The translations under genes and the position numbers were made by a program. Below are positions 1 through 8,010 of a stretch of 64,000 bases of DNA, piece after piece (position 1 is the first letter of the stretch; the number at the start of each line of letters is the position of its first letter). The stretch spans positions 455,260-519,259 of the forward strand of contig NZ_BMRB01000002.1 in the NCBI RefSeq assembly GCF_014648415.1. Direction: 5' to 3'. The DNA comes from Actinokineospora fastidiosa (GTDB lineage Bacteria > Actinomycetota > Actinomycetes > Mycobacteriales > Pseudonocardiaceae). The notes under the pieces were generated by a model, which was not told where the DNA came from, searched no databases, and worked only from the letters and a program-made list of their open reading frames with translations.

Positions 1-3000
1 CCGCGACAGGAACGGCTCGAACAGCGCCCGCCCCGCCCCGCCGGTCCGGCGCGTCACCACCACGTGCATGCCGATGTCGCCGCCCTGGGCGAGCAGGTCC
101 ACCAAGGGCAGGAACGGGTTGTCGAGCTGCCCGGCCACCAGGTCGTAGTCGTCGATCAGGACGAACAGCTCGGGTCCGCGCCACCAGCTGCGGTCGCGCA
201 GCTGCTCCGGGGTCAGGTCCTGGCCGGGCAGCCGCACCGCCATCTCCTCGGCCACCTGCCGCATGAGCCGCGCCGTGGTGTCCCGGTCGGTGCCGTAGCC
301 GAGCAGGTGCTCGGTGGTGACGTCGCCGAGCAGGCCGCGCCGGTGGTCGACGATGACCATCCGCGCCTGCCTCGGCTCGTAGGTGTCGACGATCGCGCGC
401 GCCAGCACGCGCAGGAACGTCGTCTTGCCCGCCTCGGTGTCGCCGAGCAGCAGGAGGTGCGGGTCCGCGCCGAAGTCCACGTGCACCGGCCCGAAGTCGT
501 CCTCGGCGATGCCGACGGCGAGCTTGTGCGCGCCCGCGTCGTGGGCGCTCGCGAGCTGGTCGTAGGGCAGTTGCGCGGGCAGGATCCGCACCGCGGGCGC
601 GGGTGCTCCCTGCCATGCCGACGCCACCGCCGCCACCAGGCCGCGCACGCCGTCGGCGAGGCTGCCCGGGTCGCTGTCACCGTCGACGCGCGGCAGGGCG
701 GTCAGCAGCTGGTGGCGGGTGAGCGTGACACCGCGGCCCGGGGCGCCCTCGGGCACCTTCATCGCCGACGCCCGGTCCACCATGCTGTCGACCGGGTCGC
801 CGATCCGCAGCTCGATGCGGGTCCCGAACAGGTCCCGGATGTTCATCCGCAGGTCGAACATCCGCGCGCAGGACACCACGACGTGCACGCCGTAGGACAG
901 GCCGCGCGCGGCGATGTCGGCCACGACGGCCTCCAGGTCGTCGAACTCGGTGCGCAGCGTGGACCAGCCGTCGATCACCAGGAAGACGTCGCCGAACGGG
1001 TCGTCGGCCGAGGGCCGCCGACGCCGGTAGTCGCGCATCCCCTCGACCTCGTGCTCGGCGAAGGCGCGCTCGCGGTGCGCGATCAGGGTGCGGACCTCGG
1101 CGACGGTGCGGCGCACCGCCCCGACGTTCTGCCGCCCCGCGACGCCGCCGACGTGCGGCAGCCCGCGCAGCGCGCCCAGGGCGCCACCGCCGAAGTCGAG
1201 GCAGTAGAACTGGACCTCGCGCGGGGTGTGGGTCAGGGCCAGGCTGGCGATGACCGACCGCAGCGCCGTGCTCTTGCCCGACTGGGGAGCGCCGATCACC
1301 AGCACGTGCCCCGCCGCGCCGGAGAGGTCCAGCACCAGCGGGTCGCGCCGTTGCTCCAGCGGGCGGTCCACGACGCCCACGACCGCGCGGAGCGCCCCGG
1401 CGAGCCGGTCGTCCGCCGTGCCGAACCCGCGGTCGTCGTGGGCGCGCAGGTCCGGGAGCAGCTGGTCGAGGGTGGGCGAGTCGCCGAGCGGCGGCAGCCA
1501 CACCTGGTGCGCGGGGGTTCCCCGGCCGCGCATCCGCTCGACGAGCACGTCCAGCAGGCTCTCGCCCACCTCGTCGCCGTCCGGCTCGGGAACCTCGGGG
1601 CTGGCGGGCAGGGCGGGTGCGAGGTAGTCGGTCGTGTATTCCAGCAGCGACAGGGCCTTCTGGTGGTGCTGCCCGGTCGTGTCCGCTGTGCGCGTGCGGT
1701 GGATGCCGGAGACGTAGGCCGCGCGGAACCGCACCAGCGGCTCGGTGCCCTGCCGCAGGAAGCCGTGGCCCGGCGCGCGCGGGAGCCTGGCCGCGTCGCC
1801 CACGCCGAGCACCGCGCGGCTCTCCAGGTCGGAGAACGTGCGCAGGCCGATCCGGTACGACAGGTGCGTCTCCAGGCCGCGCAGCCTGCCCTCCTCCAGC
1901 CGCTGGCTCGCCAGCAGCAGGTGCACGCCCAGCGACCGGCCCACCCGGCCGATCTGCACGAACATGTCGATGAAGTCGGGCTTGGCCGACAGCAGCTCGC
2001 TGAACTCGTCGCAGATCACCAGCAGCGTGGGGACCTCGGGCAGCGGCGCGCCGGTCGCGCGGGCCTTGTCGTACTCGCGCAGGGAGGCGAAGTTGCCCGC
2101 CGCCCGCAGGAGTTCCTGCCTGCGCAGCAGTTCGCCGTTGATCGCGTCGGTCATGCGGTCCACGAGGTGCAGCTCGTCGGCGAGGTTGGTGATGACGGCG
2201 CTGGTGTGCGGCAGCTTGTCGAGCGTGGCGAAGGTCGCGCCGCCCTTGAAGTCGACCAGCGCGAAGTTCAGCGAGTTCGGCGGGTGGGTGATGGCCAGCC
2301 CCAGCACGATGGTGCGCAGCAGTTCGCTCTTGCCGGACCCGGTGGCGCCGATCAGCAGGCCGTGCGGCCCCATCCCGTCCTGCGCTGACTCCTTGAGGTC
2401 GAGCTCGACCGGCGTGCCGTCGGCGCGGATGCCGAAGCGGACCCGCAGCCGGTCGCGGTTGGGCCGCCGGACCCAGGTGTCGGCCGGGTCGAACGCGGCG
2501 GGGTCGCCGACCTCCAGCAGCTCGGCGAGGTCGAGGTCCGTGCTCATCGGCTGCTCGCCCCGGCCGCTCGCGGAGGCCCGCAGGGGCGCGAGGACCCGGG
2601 CGACGCCGAGCGCGGTGGGCAGGTCCATGGCGTCGGCGGCGCCGAGGTCCACCACGCCGTCCATCGTCTCGCTGGACAGCGCGCCGTCAGCGTCGACCGT
2701 CAACACGATGACGGACGGGTCCAGGGCGCGCGGCGGCTCGGTCCGCGTGTCGATGACGGTGACGCCCTCCAGCCCGCCGTCGGCCATCACGTGGTCGGAG
2801 CCCGCCGTCGCGCCGCCGTCGATGACGACGACGATGTGCGGCAGGGCGTCGCGGCGGTCCACCGCGGGGTCGAACCGGGGGCGCTTGCCGATCAGGTCGT
2901 CCACCATGGCCTCGATCGCCACGATGGACGGCGCTACCAGCCGCAGCGGGCCCGCCGCGTCGGTCCGGTCGGGGTGCAGCGCGTGCGGCAGCCACTTGAG

Positions 3001-3789
3001 CCAGTCCCACTCCGACCGCGCGTCCGGGGCCGGGCACGCGGCCACGCGCAGGTCGTCCGGCGAGTGGAAGGTGGCGAGCTGGACCAGCAGCGCGCGGACC
3101 AGCGCGAGCACCCGGGCGCGGTCGCCGCGGAGGTAGACGCGGCTGAAGCCGTTGACCGCCATCGCGAGCGGCAGGTCGGGCACGGCGGCGTAGGTGGTGA
3201 TGAAGCGGCGCAGCGCGAGCGCGGACAGCGGTTCCAGCTGGTCGAGCGGCTTGGCTTCCGGGGGTACCAGGGTCAGCGCGGGCCGCTGGGCTCCGGTGCC
3301 GATGCGGGCCACGCCGAAGTCGCCGTCGACCGGGCGGCGCTCCCAGAGCCGGTGGCCGACGGCCAGGGTCAGCAGCGCGGCGGGCTCGGGATGCAGGTAC
3401 AGCATGGATTCCCGCTGTGCGCGCACGGCGCGGGCCATCCGCATCCGGTGCTGGGCCAGGTGACGCAGGTAGCCGCGGCGCTCGTACCCCATCTCGCGCT
3501 TGTTGGGGCCGGACGAGTTGAGCAGCGCGATGCCGAGCATCCCCAGCATGCCGACGCCGAACAGGCCGAAGACCACCAACCGCGTCGATCCGGAGCCCTG
3601 GGTGAAGCCACCGGAGAACATCAGCATCATCGCGGCCATCATGGCGATCATCGGGACGACCATGAGCAGCTGCGTCCACTGCCTGCCCCCGGGCTTCGGG
3701 ATCTCCGGGGGCGGGTCGATGACCAGCTCGCCCGACGGCGGCTCGGGCGCCGGGCGGCGCACCGGCCTGCGCACCACGACCGTTGCCAC
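1..3789 (-). CDS. eccC: EccC, FtsK/SpoIIIE-type ATPase of type VII secretion (C-terminus cut by window edge)
   Basis: This is the motor ATPase of the T7SS, a membrane protein that drives export of Esx substrates. From a GTG at 3789, preceded by GGAGG, 1263 residues are readable; the family is usually about 1300, so only a short C-terminus is missing. Two membrane helices lie at about residues 41-59 and 70-90. Three FtsK-type ATPase modules follow, with Walker A motifs GATGSGKS (481-488), GAPQSGKS (833-840) and GDTEAGKT (1116-1123), and a Walker B-like ICDEFSEL in the first. It is a single fused protein rather than an EccCa/EccCb split. It is divergent from the esx-like genes. The product of this gene in other T7SS binds EccB, EccD and EccE; only EccD is in the window. 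Confidence 0.95.
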   Translation of the reverse strand, partial: MATVVVRRPVRRPAPEPPSGELVIDPPPEIPKPGGRQWTQLLMVVPMIAMMAAMMLMFSGGFTQGSGSTRLVVFGLFGVGMLGMLGIALLNSSGPNKREMGYERRGYLRHLAQHRMRMARAVRAQRESMLYLHPEPAALLTLAVGHRLWERRPVDGDFGVARIGTGAQRPALTLVPPEAKPLDQLEPLSALALRRFITTYAAVPDLPLAMAVNGFSRVYLRGDRARVLALVRALLVQLATFHSPDDLRVAACPAPDARSEWDWLKWLPHALHPDRTDAAGPLRLVAPSIVAIEAMVDDLIGKRPRFDPAVDRRDALPHIVVVIDGGATAGSDHVMADGGLEGVTVIDTRTEPPRALDPSVIVLTVDADGALSSETMDGVVDLGAADAMDLPTALGVARVLAPLRASASGRGEQPMSTDLDLAELLEVGDPAAFDPADTWVRRPNRDRLRVRFGIRADGTPVELDLKESAQDGMGPHGLLIGATGSGKSELLRTIVLGLAITHPPNSLNFALVDFKGGATFATLDKLPHTSAVITNLADELHLVDRMTDAINGELLRRQELLRAAGNFASLREYDKARATGAPLPEVPTLLVICDEFSELLSAKPDFIDMFVQIGRVGRSLGVHLLLASQRLEEGRLRGLETHLSYRIGLRTFSDLESRAVLGVGDAARLPRAPGHGFLRQGTEPLVRFRAAYVSGIHRTRTADTTGQHHQKALSLLEYTTDYLAPALPASPEVPEPDGDEVGESLLDVLVERMRGRGTPAHQVWLPPLGDSPTLDQLLPDLRAHDDRGFGTADDRLAGALRAVVGVVDRPLEQRRDPLVLDLSGAAGHVLVIGAPQSGKSTALRSVIASLALTHTPREVQFYCLDFGGGALGALRGLPHVGGVAGRQNVGAVRRTVAEVRTLIAHRERAFAEHEVEGMRDYRRRRPSADDPFGDVFLVIDGWSTLRTEFDDLEAVVADIAARGLSYGVHVVVSCARMFDLRMNIRDLFGTRIELRIGDPVDSMVDRASAMKVPEGAPGRGVTLTRHQLLTALPRVDGDSDPGSLADGVRGLVAAVASAWQGAPAPAVRILPAQLPYDQLASAHDAGAHKLAVGIAEDDFGPVHVDFGADPHLLLLGDTEAGKTTFLRVLARAIVDTYEPRQARMVIVDHRRGLLGDVTTEHLLGYGTDRDTTARLMRQVAEEMAVRLPGQDLTPEQLRDRSWWRGPELFVLIDDYDLVAGQLDNPFLPLVDLLAQGGDIGMHVVVTRRTGGAGRALFEPFLSR

Positions 3790-4000
3790 GGAGAACACCT
3801 CCCCCCCTCGTCGTCCAGCGTGGACCGATTCTCGGGCCGCGATCGGGCGCGGCGGCGGCCGTGGCAGGAACGTGCCGCGAACACCTTCCGACGGGGTCGG
3901 GGGAACTAGCTTCGGGCCGTGTCCCTCGTGGCGCACGACCGATCCCGCTTCCGCTGCGCGCGGGGAACAGACCAACCCGTCCGATCGGAAGGAGAGTCCT

Positions 4001-4609
4001 ATGGCCGGAAACGGTCTCATGGACGCCAACACAGACACCCTCGCCCGCGCGGCGCAGCTGGCGATGATGGTCGTCCAGGAGCTGGAGGAGCATCGGAAGA
4101 ACCTGGACGGCCAGGTGAACTCGGTGATCCCCGCGCAGTGGAACATGGACCAGTCGGTCGCGCTGCAGCAGGCGTTCCGCAAGTGGGACATGGCCATCCG
4201 CAACCTGTGCGCCAAGCTCGAGAAGCTGGGCAACGACACCCGGTTCGCGATGAACGACTACCTGGAGGCCGACCGCCAGGGAACCATGTGCCTCAGCGGC
4301 GCCGAGGGCGGCGGAGGCGGGTTCGGCGGCGGCTTCGGGGGTGGATTCGGCGGGGGCTTCGGCTTCGGCGGCGGGTTCGGGGGCGGCTTCGGCGGTGAGC
4401 TGAGCGGCGACTTCGGTGGGGGCGACTTCGGCGGCGGCGATTCCGGTGGCGGTGACTCCGATGGCGGGGACTCCGGCGGCGGCGACTCCGACGGCGGGGA
4501 CGGCGGTGGCGACTCCGACGGCGACTCGGGCGGCGGTGGCGCCCAGTCGGCCGCGCTGGCGGGCGGGTCGTCGGCGGCGTTCGCCTTCGCCGGTGTCCTG
4601 CGCGGCTGA
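4001..4609 (+). CDS. Esx-like (WXG100-related) protein with Gly-rich tail
   Basis: A 202-residue protein begins at an ATG with a strong GGAAGGAGAG site. Residues 1-92 are a helical-hairpin candidate: the turn position carries W47-N-M instead of W-x-G, and the end of the second helix has Y87-LEA-D91, a match to the YxxxD/E T7SS export signal. Residues about 98-185 are low-complexity Gly-Phe then Gly-Asp-Ser repeats, followed by a short Ala-rich end. Its position beside eccC and next to a second small Esx-like gene supports a secreted T7SS substrate. The Gly-rich tail is unusual for an Esx protein and could be a PE_PGRS-like surface extension (inference). The WXG100 assignment rests on context, size and the YxxxD motif. 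Confidence 0.8.
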   Translation: MAGNGLMDANTDTLARAAQLAMMVVQELEEHRKNLDGQVNSVIPAQWNMDQSVALQQAFRKWDMAIRNLCAKLEKLGNDTRFAMNDYLEADRQGTMCLSGAEGGGGGFGGGFGGGFGGGFGFGGGFGGGFGGELSGDFGGGDFGGGDSGGGDSDGGDSGGGDSDGGDGGGDSDGDSGGGGAQSAALAGGSSAAFAFAGVLRG

Positions 4610-4640
4610 CCACTGACAGACAACCGGAAGGAGAGCGACG

Positions 4641-4931
4641 ATGACCCGTAAGCTCGCGGTGTTCGCGGCACTGGAGTCCCTTGCGGCGGGCATGAACGGC
4701 TGCGTCGGCGGCGTCCAGGGCTCGATGGACAACTGGCGCCAGACCTCGGGCATGACCGAGGCCGAGTGGACCGACCAGGGCGGCGGCGTGTTCGCCGAGA
4801 TCAGCCAGGCGTTCCAGGCGGCCATGCAGGCAGGCCAGGAGCTGCTGCAGGCGATGAACCAGGGCGTCATGTCCTGTCAGCACGAGAACATGGGCGCGGT
4901 CCAGCGGTCCTGCGGGCGCATGAGCGCCTGA
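4641..4931 (+). CDS. Small Esx-like partner protein (96 aa)
   Basis: A 96-residue, probably all-helical protein begins at an ATG with a GGAAGGAGAG site nearly identical to that of the preceding gene, 31 bp downstream of it. The predicted turn has W43-T-D-Q-G rather than W-x-G. Size, helicity and position beside eccC suggest it is the heterodimer partner of the upstream Esx-like protein. It has four Cys (residues 21, 79, 91 and none in the turn; the first and last clusters could pair if oxidised outside the cell). No YxxxD/E motif is seen, as expected if only one partner of the pair carries the signal. Family membership is inferred from context. Confidence 0.75.
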   Translation: MTRKLAVFAALESLAAGMNGCVGGVQGSMDNWRQTSGMTEAEWTDQGGGVFAEISQAFQAAMQAGQELLQAMNQGVMSCQHENMGAVQRSCGRMSA

Positions 4932-4944
4932 CCACGTCACGACC

Positions 4945-4975
4945 GGAGGCCCCGGCCCGTCCCGCCGGGGCCTCC
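4945..4975 (+). terminator. Strong hairpin after the esx-like pair
   Basis: A perfect 12-bp G+C-rich stem (4945-4956 with 4964-4975) and a 7-nt loop lie 14 bp after the stop of the second Esx-like gene and 45 bp before the next start. There is no U-tract, as is common in actinomycetes. It probably ends or attenuates the esx transcript, so the two small proteins would be made in excess over downstream genes. Confidence 0.75.
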
Positions 4976-5020
4976 TCGGGGCTGTCCACACTCGACAGAT
5001 GAGAAGAGAGGTGTCCCGCG

Positions 5021-6784
5021 ATGGCCGATGCGGCCCCAGGCGGCGGCGCGACGTCCGATCCGGCCCCGGCCCCGGAGTCACCGCCTGCCGAGTCCTCAGC
5101 ACCCGCCGAATCGTCTCCCCCCGCCGAATCGTCTGCCCCGGCCGAGTCATCACCTCCGGCCGAGTCATCACCTCCGGCCGAGTCATCACCTCCGGCCGAG
5201 TCGTCGCCGCCGGCCGAGGAGTCCGCCGCGGAGTCGTCGGAGTCCGCGCCGGAAGGCGGGTCGGCGCCGGAGAAGACCCAGGGCGAGGCGGACCCTGCGC
5301 CGGAGGCCGCCGACGAACCCGGCAAGACCGCCGACGAACCCGGCAAGACCGCCGAGGACCCTGGCAAGACAGCCGAGGAGGCGCCCGCCGAATCGTCCCC
5401 GCCTGCCGAAGGCGGGGACGGCAAGGGCGAACCACCGGCAGGCGAGGGCGCGCCCGCCGAGGACCGGCCGACCGGGGAGTTCGAGGCGCGGGTGCGCGAG
5501 CTGGTCCGGATGCCGGAGACCGAGCCGGACCTGCTGCGCGGGATCGGCGACGAGCTGACCAAGGCCGGGACCAGCGGCAAGAACGCAGGCGACGAGGGCA
5601 AGCAGGCCACCGCCGAGACCGCGGCGGGCTGGTCCGACCCGGCTGGGCGGGAGCTGGACGAGCGCGCGGCCGGGGTCACCGACGACGCGGCCGCCGTCGG
5701 CGACCTCGCGACGAGGGTGGGCACGGCGGCGACCGAGACCGCCGACGACTTCCGGCACGCCAAAGCCGAGATCGACGGCGAGCTGGACCGGGGCGGGACG
5801 ACCTACGACATGGCACGGGCGACCCTCCCGCCGGGCGAGCGCGAGTACGCCGAGCAGAGCCTGGTCACCAACGCGGCGAACGGGATCTCCGGCTTCATCG
5901 ACGACATGAGCCAGACTGTTCGGGACCGGTGGAACCAGTTCGACGCCGAGCACCTGGAGTACGGCAGGGAGCGCGCTGAGGACTCCGCGCCGGACTACTG
6001 GGCCTACGGCGACAAGCCCGAGAACCAGGACGACCCCCGACGGCCGGTCGAGTCGCGGGAGACCAGGACCGAGCGGGTGGGCGTGGAGACCGCCCAGAAG
6101 CGCGGCGACCTCGGGTCGCCCAGCAAGCTCGGCAACGCCAGCTACACCCGGGACTACAGCCAGGTCGCCGACGCGTGGGCGAAGCTGGACAGCAAGACGC
6201 ACCAGCTGAACATCGCGGGCAAGGACCACGACGTCCGGTTCACCGCGGACGCCGGTTCGTGGCACTCGACCGGCCTGCCGTCGGAGTCGCTGTACCGCGA
6301 GTCCGCGTCGACCCCGACCGAGCAGGGCGGGAAGTTCGAGGAGCGGGCGGCCTGGGGCACGGGCGGGTCGCTCGACACCCAGCTCGACGTCGGCGACCTC
6401 ACCGCCAGGACCCGGACGGAGGTCCTCGGGGGCCTAGAGGCGAGCGCGACGCTCGACGTGGGGCCGAAGTACCTCGACACCGAGGTGGGCGCCTTCGCCG
6501 GGGCCAAGGTGAGCAACTCGCTGAACGTGGAGGCGGGCGGGCTCGGCGCGGGCGTCACGCACGAGAAGTGGGCGGGCGTCGGGTTCGAGGCCGGGGTCAC
6601 CATGGGCACCCGGCCCGACGGCAAGTTCGAGATCGGCGGCAGCCTCGGCGGCGCGCTCGGCATCGGCGGGAAGGTCGGCGGCAGCATCGTCATCGACCCG
6701 GCCGAGTCGCTGCGGACGCTGCAGGACGCGGGCGCCGCGCTCGGCGACACCGTGGCGGGCTGGTTCACGCCGTCACCGTCCTGA
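5021..6784 (+). CDS. Pro/Ser/Glu-repeat T7SS-associated protein, candidate substrate
   Basis: A 587-residue protein with no enzyme motif that I recognise. Residues 1-160 are disordered and built of repeats of the type AESSPP and EPGKTA. Residues about 163-310 are charged and helical, resembling the long helical regions of T7SS substrates. Residues about 420-575 are Gly-rich with alternating polar/apolar residues (GGLGAGV, GGSLGGALGIGG), suggesting a beta-rich C-terminal domain that ends in a short helix. There is no signal peptide or membrane segment. It lies between the esx-like pair and an LpqN-like gene, so a secreted effector or a cell-wall spanning accessory factor is the best guess. The start is an ATG with AGAGAGG 10 bases upstream. 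Confidence 0.8.
   Translation: MADAAPGGGATSDPAPAPESPPAESSAPAESSPPAESSAPAESSPPAESSPPAESSPPAESSPPAEESAAESSESAPEGGSAPEKTQGEADPAPEAADEPGKTADEPGKTAEDPGKTAEEAPAESSPPAEGGDGKGEPPAGEGAPAEDRPTGEFEARVRELVRMPETEPDLLRGIGDELTKAGTSGKNAGDEGKQATAETAAGWSDPAGRELDERAAGVTDDAAAVGDLATRVGTAATETADDFRHAKAEIDGELDRGGTTYDMARATLPPGEREYAEQSLVTNAANGISGFIDDMSQTVRDRWNQFDAEHLEYGRERAEDSAPDYWAYGDKPENQDDPRRPVESRETRTERVGVETAQKRGDLGSPSKLGNASYTRDYSQVADAWAKLDSKTHQLNIAGKDHDVRFTADAGSWHSTGLPSESLYRESASTPTEQGGKFEERAAWGTGGSLDTQLDVGDLTARTRTEVLGGLEASATLDVGPKYLDTEVGAFAGAKVSNSLNVEAGGLGAGVTHEKWAGVGFEAGVTMGTRPDGKFEIGGSLGGALGIGGKVGGSIVIDPAESLRTLQDAGAALGDTVAGWFTPSPS
5141..5212 (+). repeat. 18-bp coding tandem repeat
   Basis: Three exact copies of an 18-bp unit (5141-5158, 5159-5176, 5177-5194) and a fourth diverged copy (to 5212) encode successive AESSPP hexapeptides. 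Three identical copies indicate recent slippage expansion in the disordered N-terminus of the 587-residue protein. Confidence 0.95.
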
Positions 6785-6806
6785 TCCGGTCGAAGGGAGC
6801 CGAGCT

Positions 6807-7310
6807 GTGGACACCCCGCCCCCCATCCCGATCGAGTTCGCCCTGCCGGACGGCTGGCGGCTTCCCGAGCCCGCCGAGACCTCCGGGGGCACTGTCGTCG
6901 CGGTGCACCCGTCCGGCGGGTCCATCGCGGTGAGCGGCCAGTTCCGCCCCGACAACGCGCAACTGGTCGATATGGCCGACGAGGCCGTCGCCCGGTTGCG
7001 GGAGACGGGCGCGACGGTGGAGGTGCTGTCCCGCAACGAGGTCGGGACGGCGGGCTCGCCGGGCTTCACCCAGGTCCTGCGCCTCGTCGGGCAGGACGTG
7101 GTCCAGTGCCAGGTCCTGCTCGCGCTGCTGGACGTCGGCGATGACCGCAGGCGTGTCGTGCTGCGGATCGTGATGACGACGGGCAGGGACCAGGTCACCG
7201 TGCTCGTGGGGGACTTCCAGCGGTTCCTCGCCAGCGTCAAACCGACCGGGTTGGGAGGAACCGATGGAACGGCCGAGGATCGACGCGGCGGCGCGCAGGG
7301 TGGGCCATGA
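6807..7310 (+). CDS. LpqN/DcrB-like protein of the T7SS locus
   Basis: A 167-residue soluble protein starts at a GTG behind GAAGGGAG. The fold signature is that of the LpqN/DcrB group: a start of the type FALPDGWR, then a region predicted as alternating strands and one amphipathic helix (QLVDMADEAVARLRE), and a final helix DFQRFLASVKP. Unlike mycobacterial LpqN it has no signal peptide or lipobox, so it would act in the cytoplasm. It is 22 bp after the candidate substrate gene and overlaps the next gene by 47 bp, so the genes are likely cotranscribed. Similar small proteins accompany actinobacterial T7SS loci as possible chaperones (inference). Confidence 0.65.
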   Translation: MDTPPPIPIEFALPDGWRLPEPAETSGGTVVAVHPSGGSIAVSGQFRPDNAQLVDMADEAVARLRETGATVEVLSRNEVGTAGSPGFTQVLRLVGQDVVQCQVLLALLDVGDDRRRVVLRIVMTTGRDQVTVLVGDFQRFLASVKPTGLGGTDGTAEDRRGGAQGGP

Positions 7311-7641
7311 GCGGCTGCGCGACGACCTGCTGGAGATCAGGAGCAGGATCGCCGACATCACGGCGACGGCGGACTCGCCGGACGGGCTGATCAGCGCGAC
7401 GGTGGTGGGCCGGGGCGAGCTCAGTGAGCTGCGCCTCGACCCGAGGATCTACCGCACCGCCGACGCCAAGGCCGTCGCCGCGACCATTGTGGACACCGTG
7501 CGGGAGGCGGTCGCCCGCTCCCAGGAGGAGTTGTTCGCCGTGGTCCGCCAGTTCCTGCCGCCCGGCGCGGAGCTGGCGACCAGCGACGTGCACACCGACC
7601 CGTTCCTGCACCAGTTGGACAAGGAGATCGAGCGCGGATGA
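7264..7641 (+). CDS. YbaB/EbfC family protein of the T7SS locus
   Basis: A 125-residue protein with the YbaB/EbfC pattern: an N-terminal amphipathic helix (about 1-40), the central segment SPDGLISATVVGRGELSELR typical of the family, and a C-terminal helix (about 64-98). An ATG is preceded by GGGAGGA at a good distance. It overlaps the end of the LpqN-like gene by 47 bp and the next start by 4 bp (ATGA). YbaB proteins are nucleoid-associated dimers; copies inside T7SS loci are common in actinobacteria, and their role there is not established. Confidence 0.8.
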   Translation: MERPRIDAAARRVGHERLRDDLLEIRSRIADITATADSPDGLISATVVGRGELSELRLDPRIYRTADAKAVAATIVDTVREAVARSQEELFAVVRQFLPPGAELATSDVHTDPFLHQLDKEIERG

Positions 7642-7961
7642 CCCAGTACGACATGGACCCGGACGGGGTGACCAGGGGCGTCAACCGGCTGCGGGCGGCG
7701 GGCGAGTCCTTCGGAAGCGCCTGGGCAGGACACCGGAGCGCGCTCGACGCGAGCCGGTCCGGCGTGGGCGGCGACCCGCTCTCCCAGGCGTTCCTGCAGG
7801 GGTACCTGCCGCTGGCGGAGAGGCTGGCGGCCCGCGCGGACGCCATCGCCCCGGCGTACAGCGCGCTGTGCGATGACGCGATGAGCTGCGTGGCCGAGTA
7901 CCAGGCAGCGGAGGCGTCGGGCACGGGCACGATCCGCCGGGTGGCCGACCATCCGAGGTGA
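7638..7961 (+). CDS. EspC-like / WXG100-related small protein
   Basis: A 107-residue, Ala-rich helical protein starts with an ATG that overlaps the previous stop (ATGA), so translation is coupled. It has the D-P-D-G-V-T-R-G-V-N-R-L heptad-like start and two long helices typical of EspC-type ESX excreted proteins and DUF2580-like relatives. No W-x-G is present; a W lies near residue 29 and a Gly-rich turn near residues 42-46. As the last gene of the plus-strand T7SS run it is a probable secreted or chaperone-type small partner. Confidence 0.65.
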   Translation: MTQYDMDPDGVTRGVNRLRAAGESFGSAWAGHRSALDASRSGVGGDPLSQAFLQGYLPLAERLAARADAIAPAYSALCDDAMSCVAEYQAAEASGTGTIRRVADHPR

Positions 7962-7975
7962 CCGGCGACGACTTC

Positions 7976-7999
7976 GGCCCTGGCCTGGTGGCCAGGGCC
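7976..7999. terminator. Bidirectional terminator between convergent T7SS genes
   Basis: A perfect 9-bp stem GGCCCTGGC/GCCAGGGCC with a 6-nt loop lies 14 bp after the EspC-like stop and 11 bp before the stop of the convergent mycP gene. It is placed to end both transcripts. Confidence 0.85.
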
Positions 8000-8010
8000 G
8001 TTGTCTTGGC

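Noticed and set aside
64-2388. Long plus-strand open frame opposite eccC
   Set aside because: Its His/Arg/Gln-rich composition is the antisense of a clear FtsK-type ATPase; there is no RBS and no family motif.
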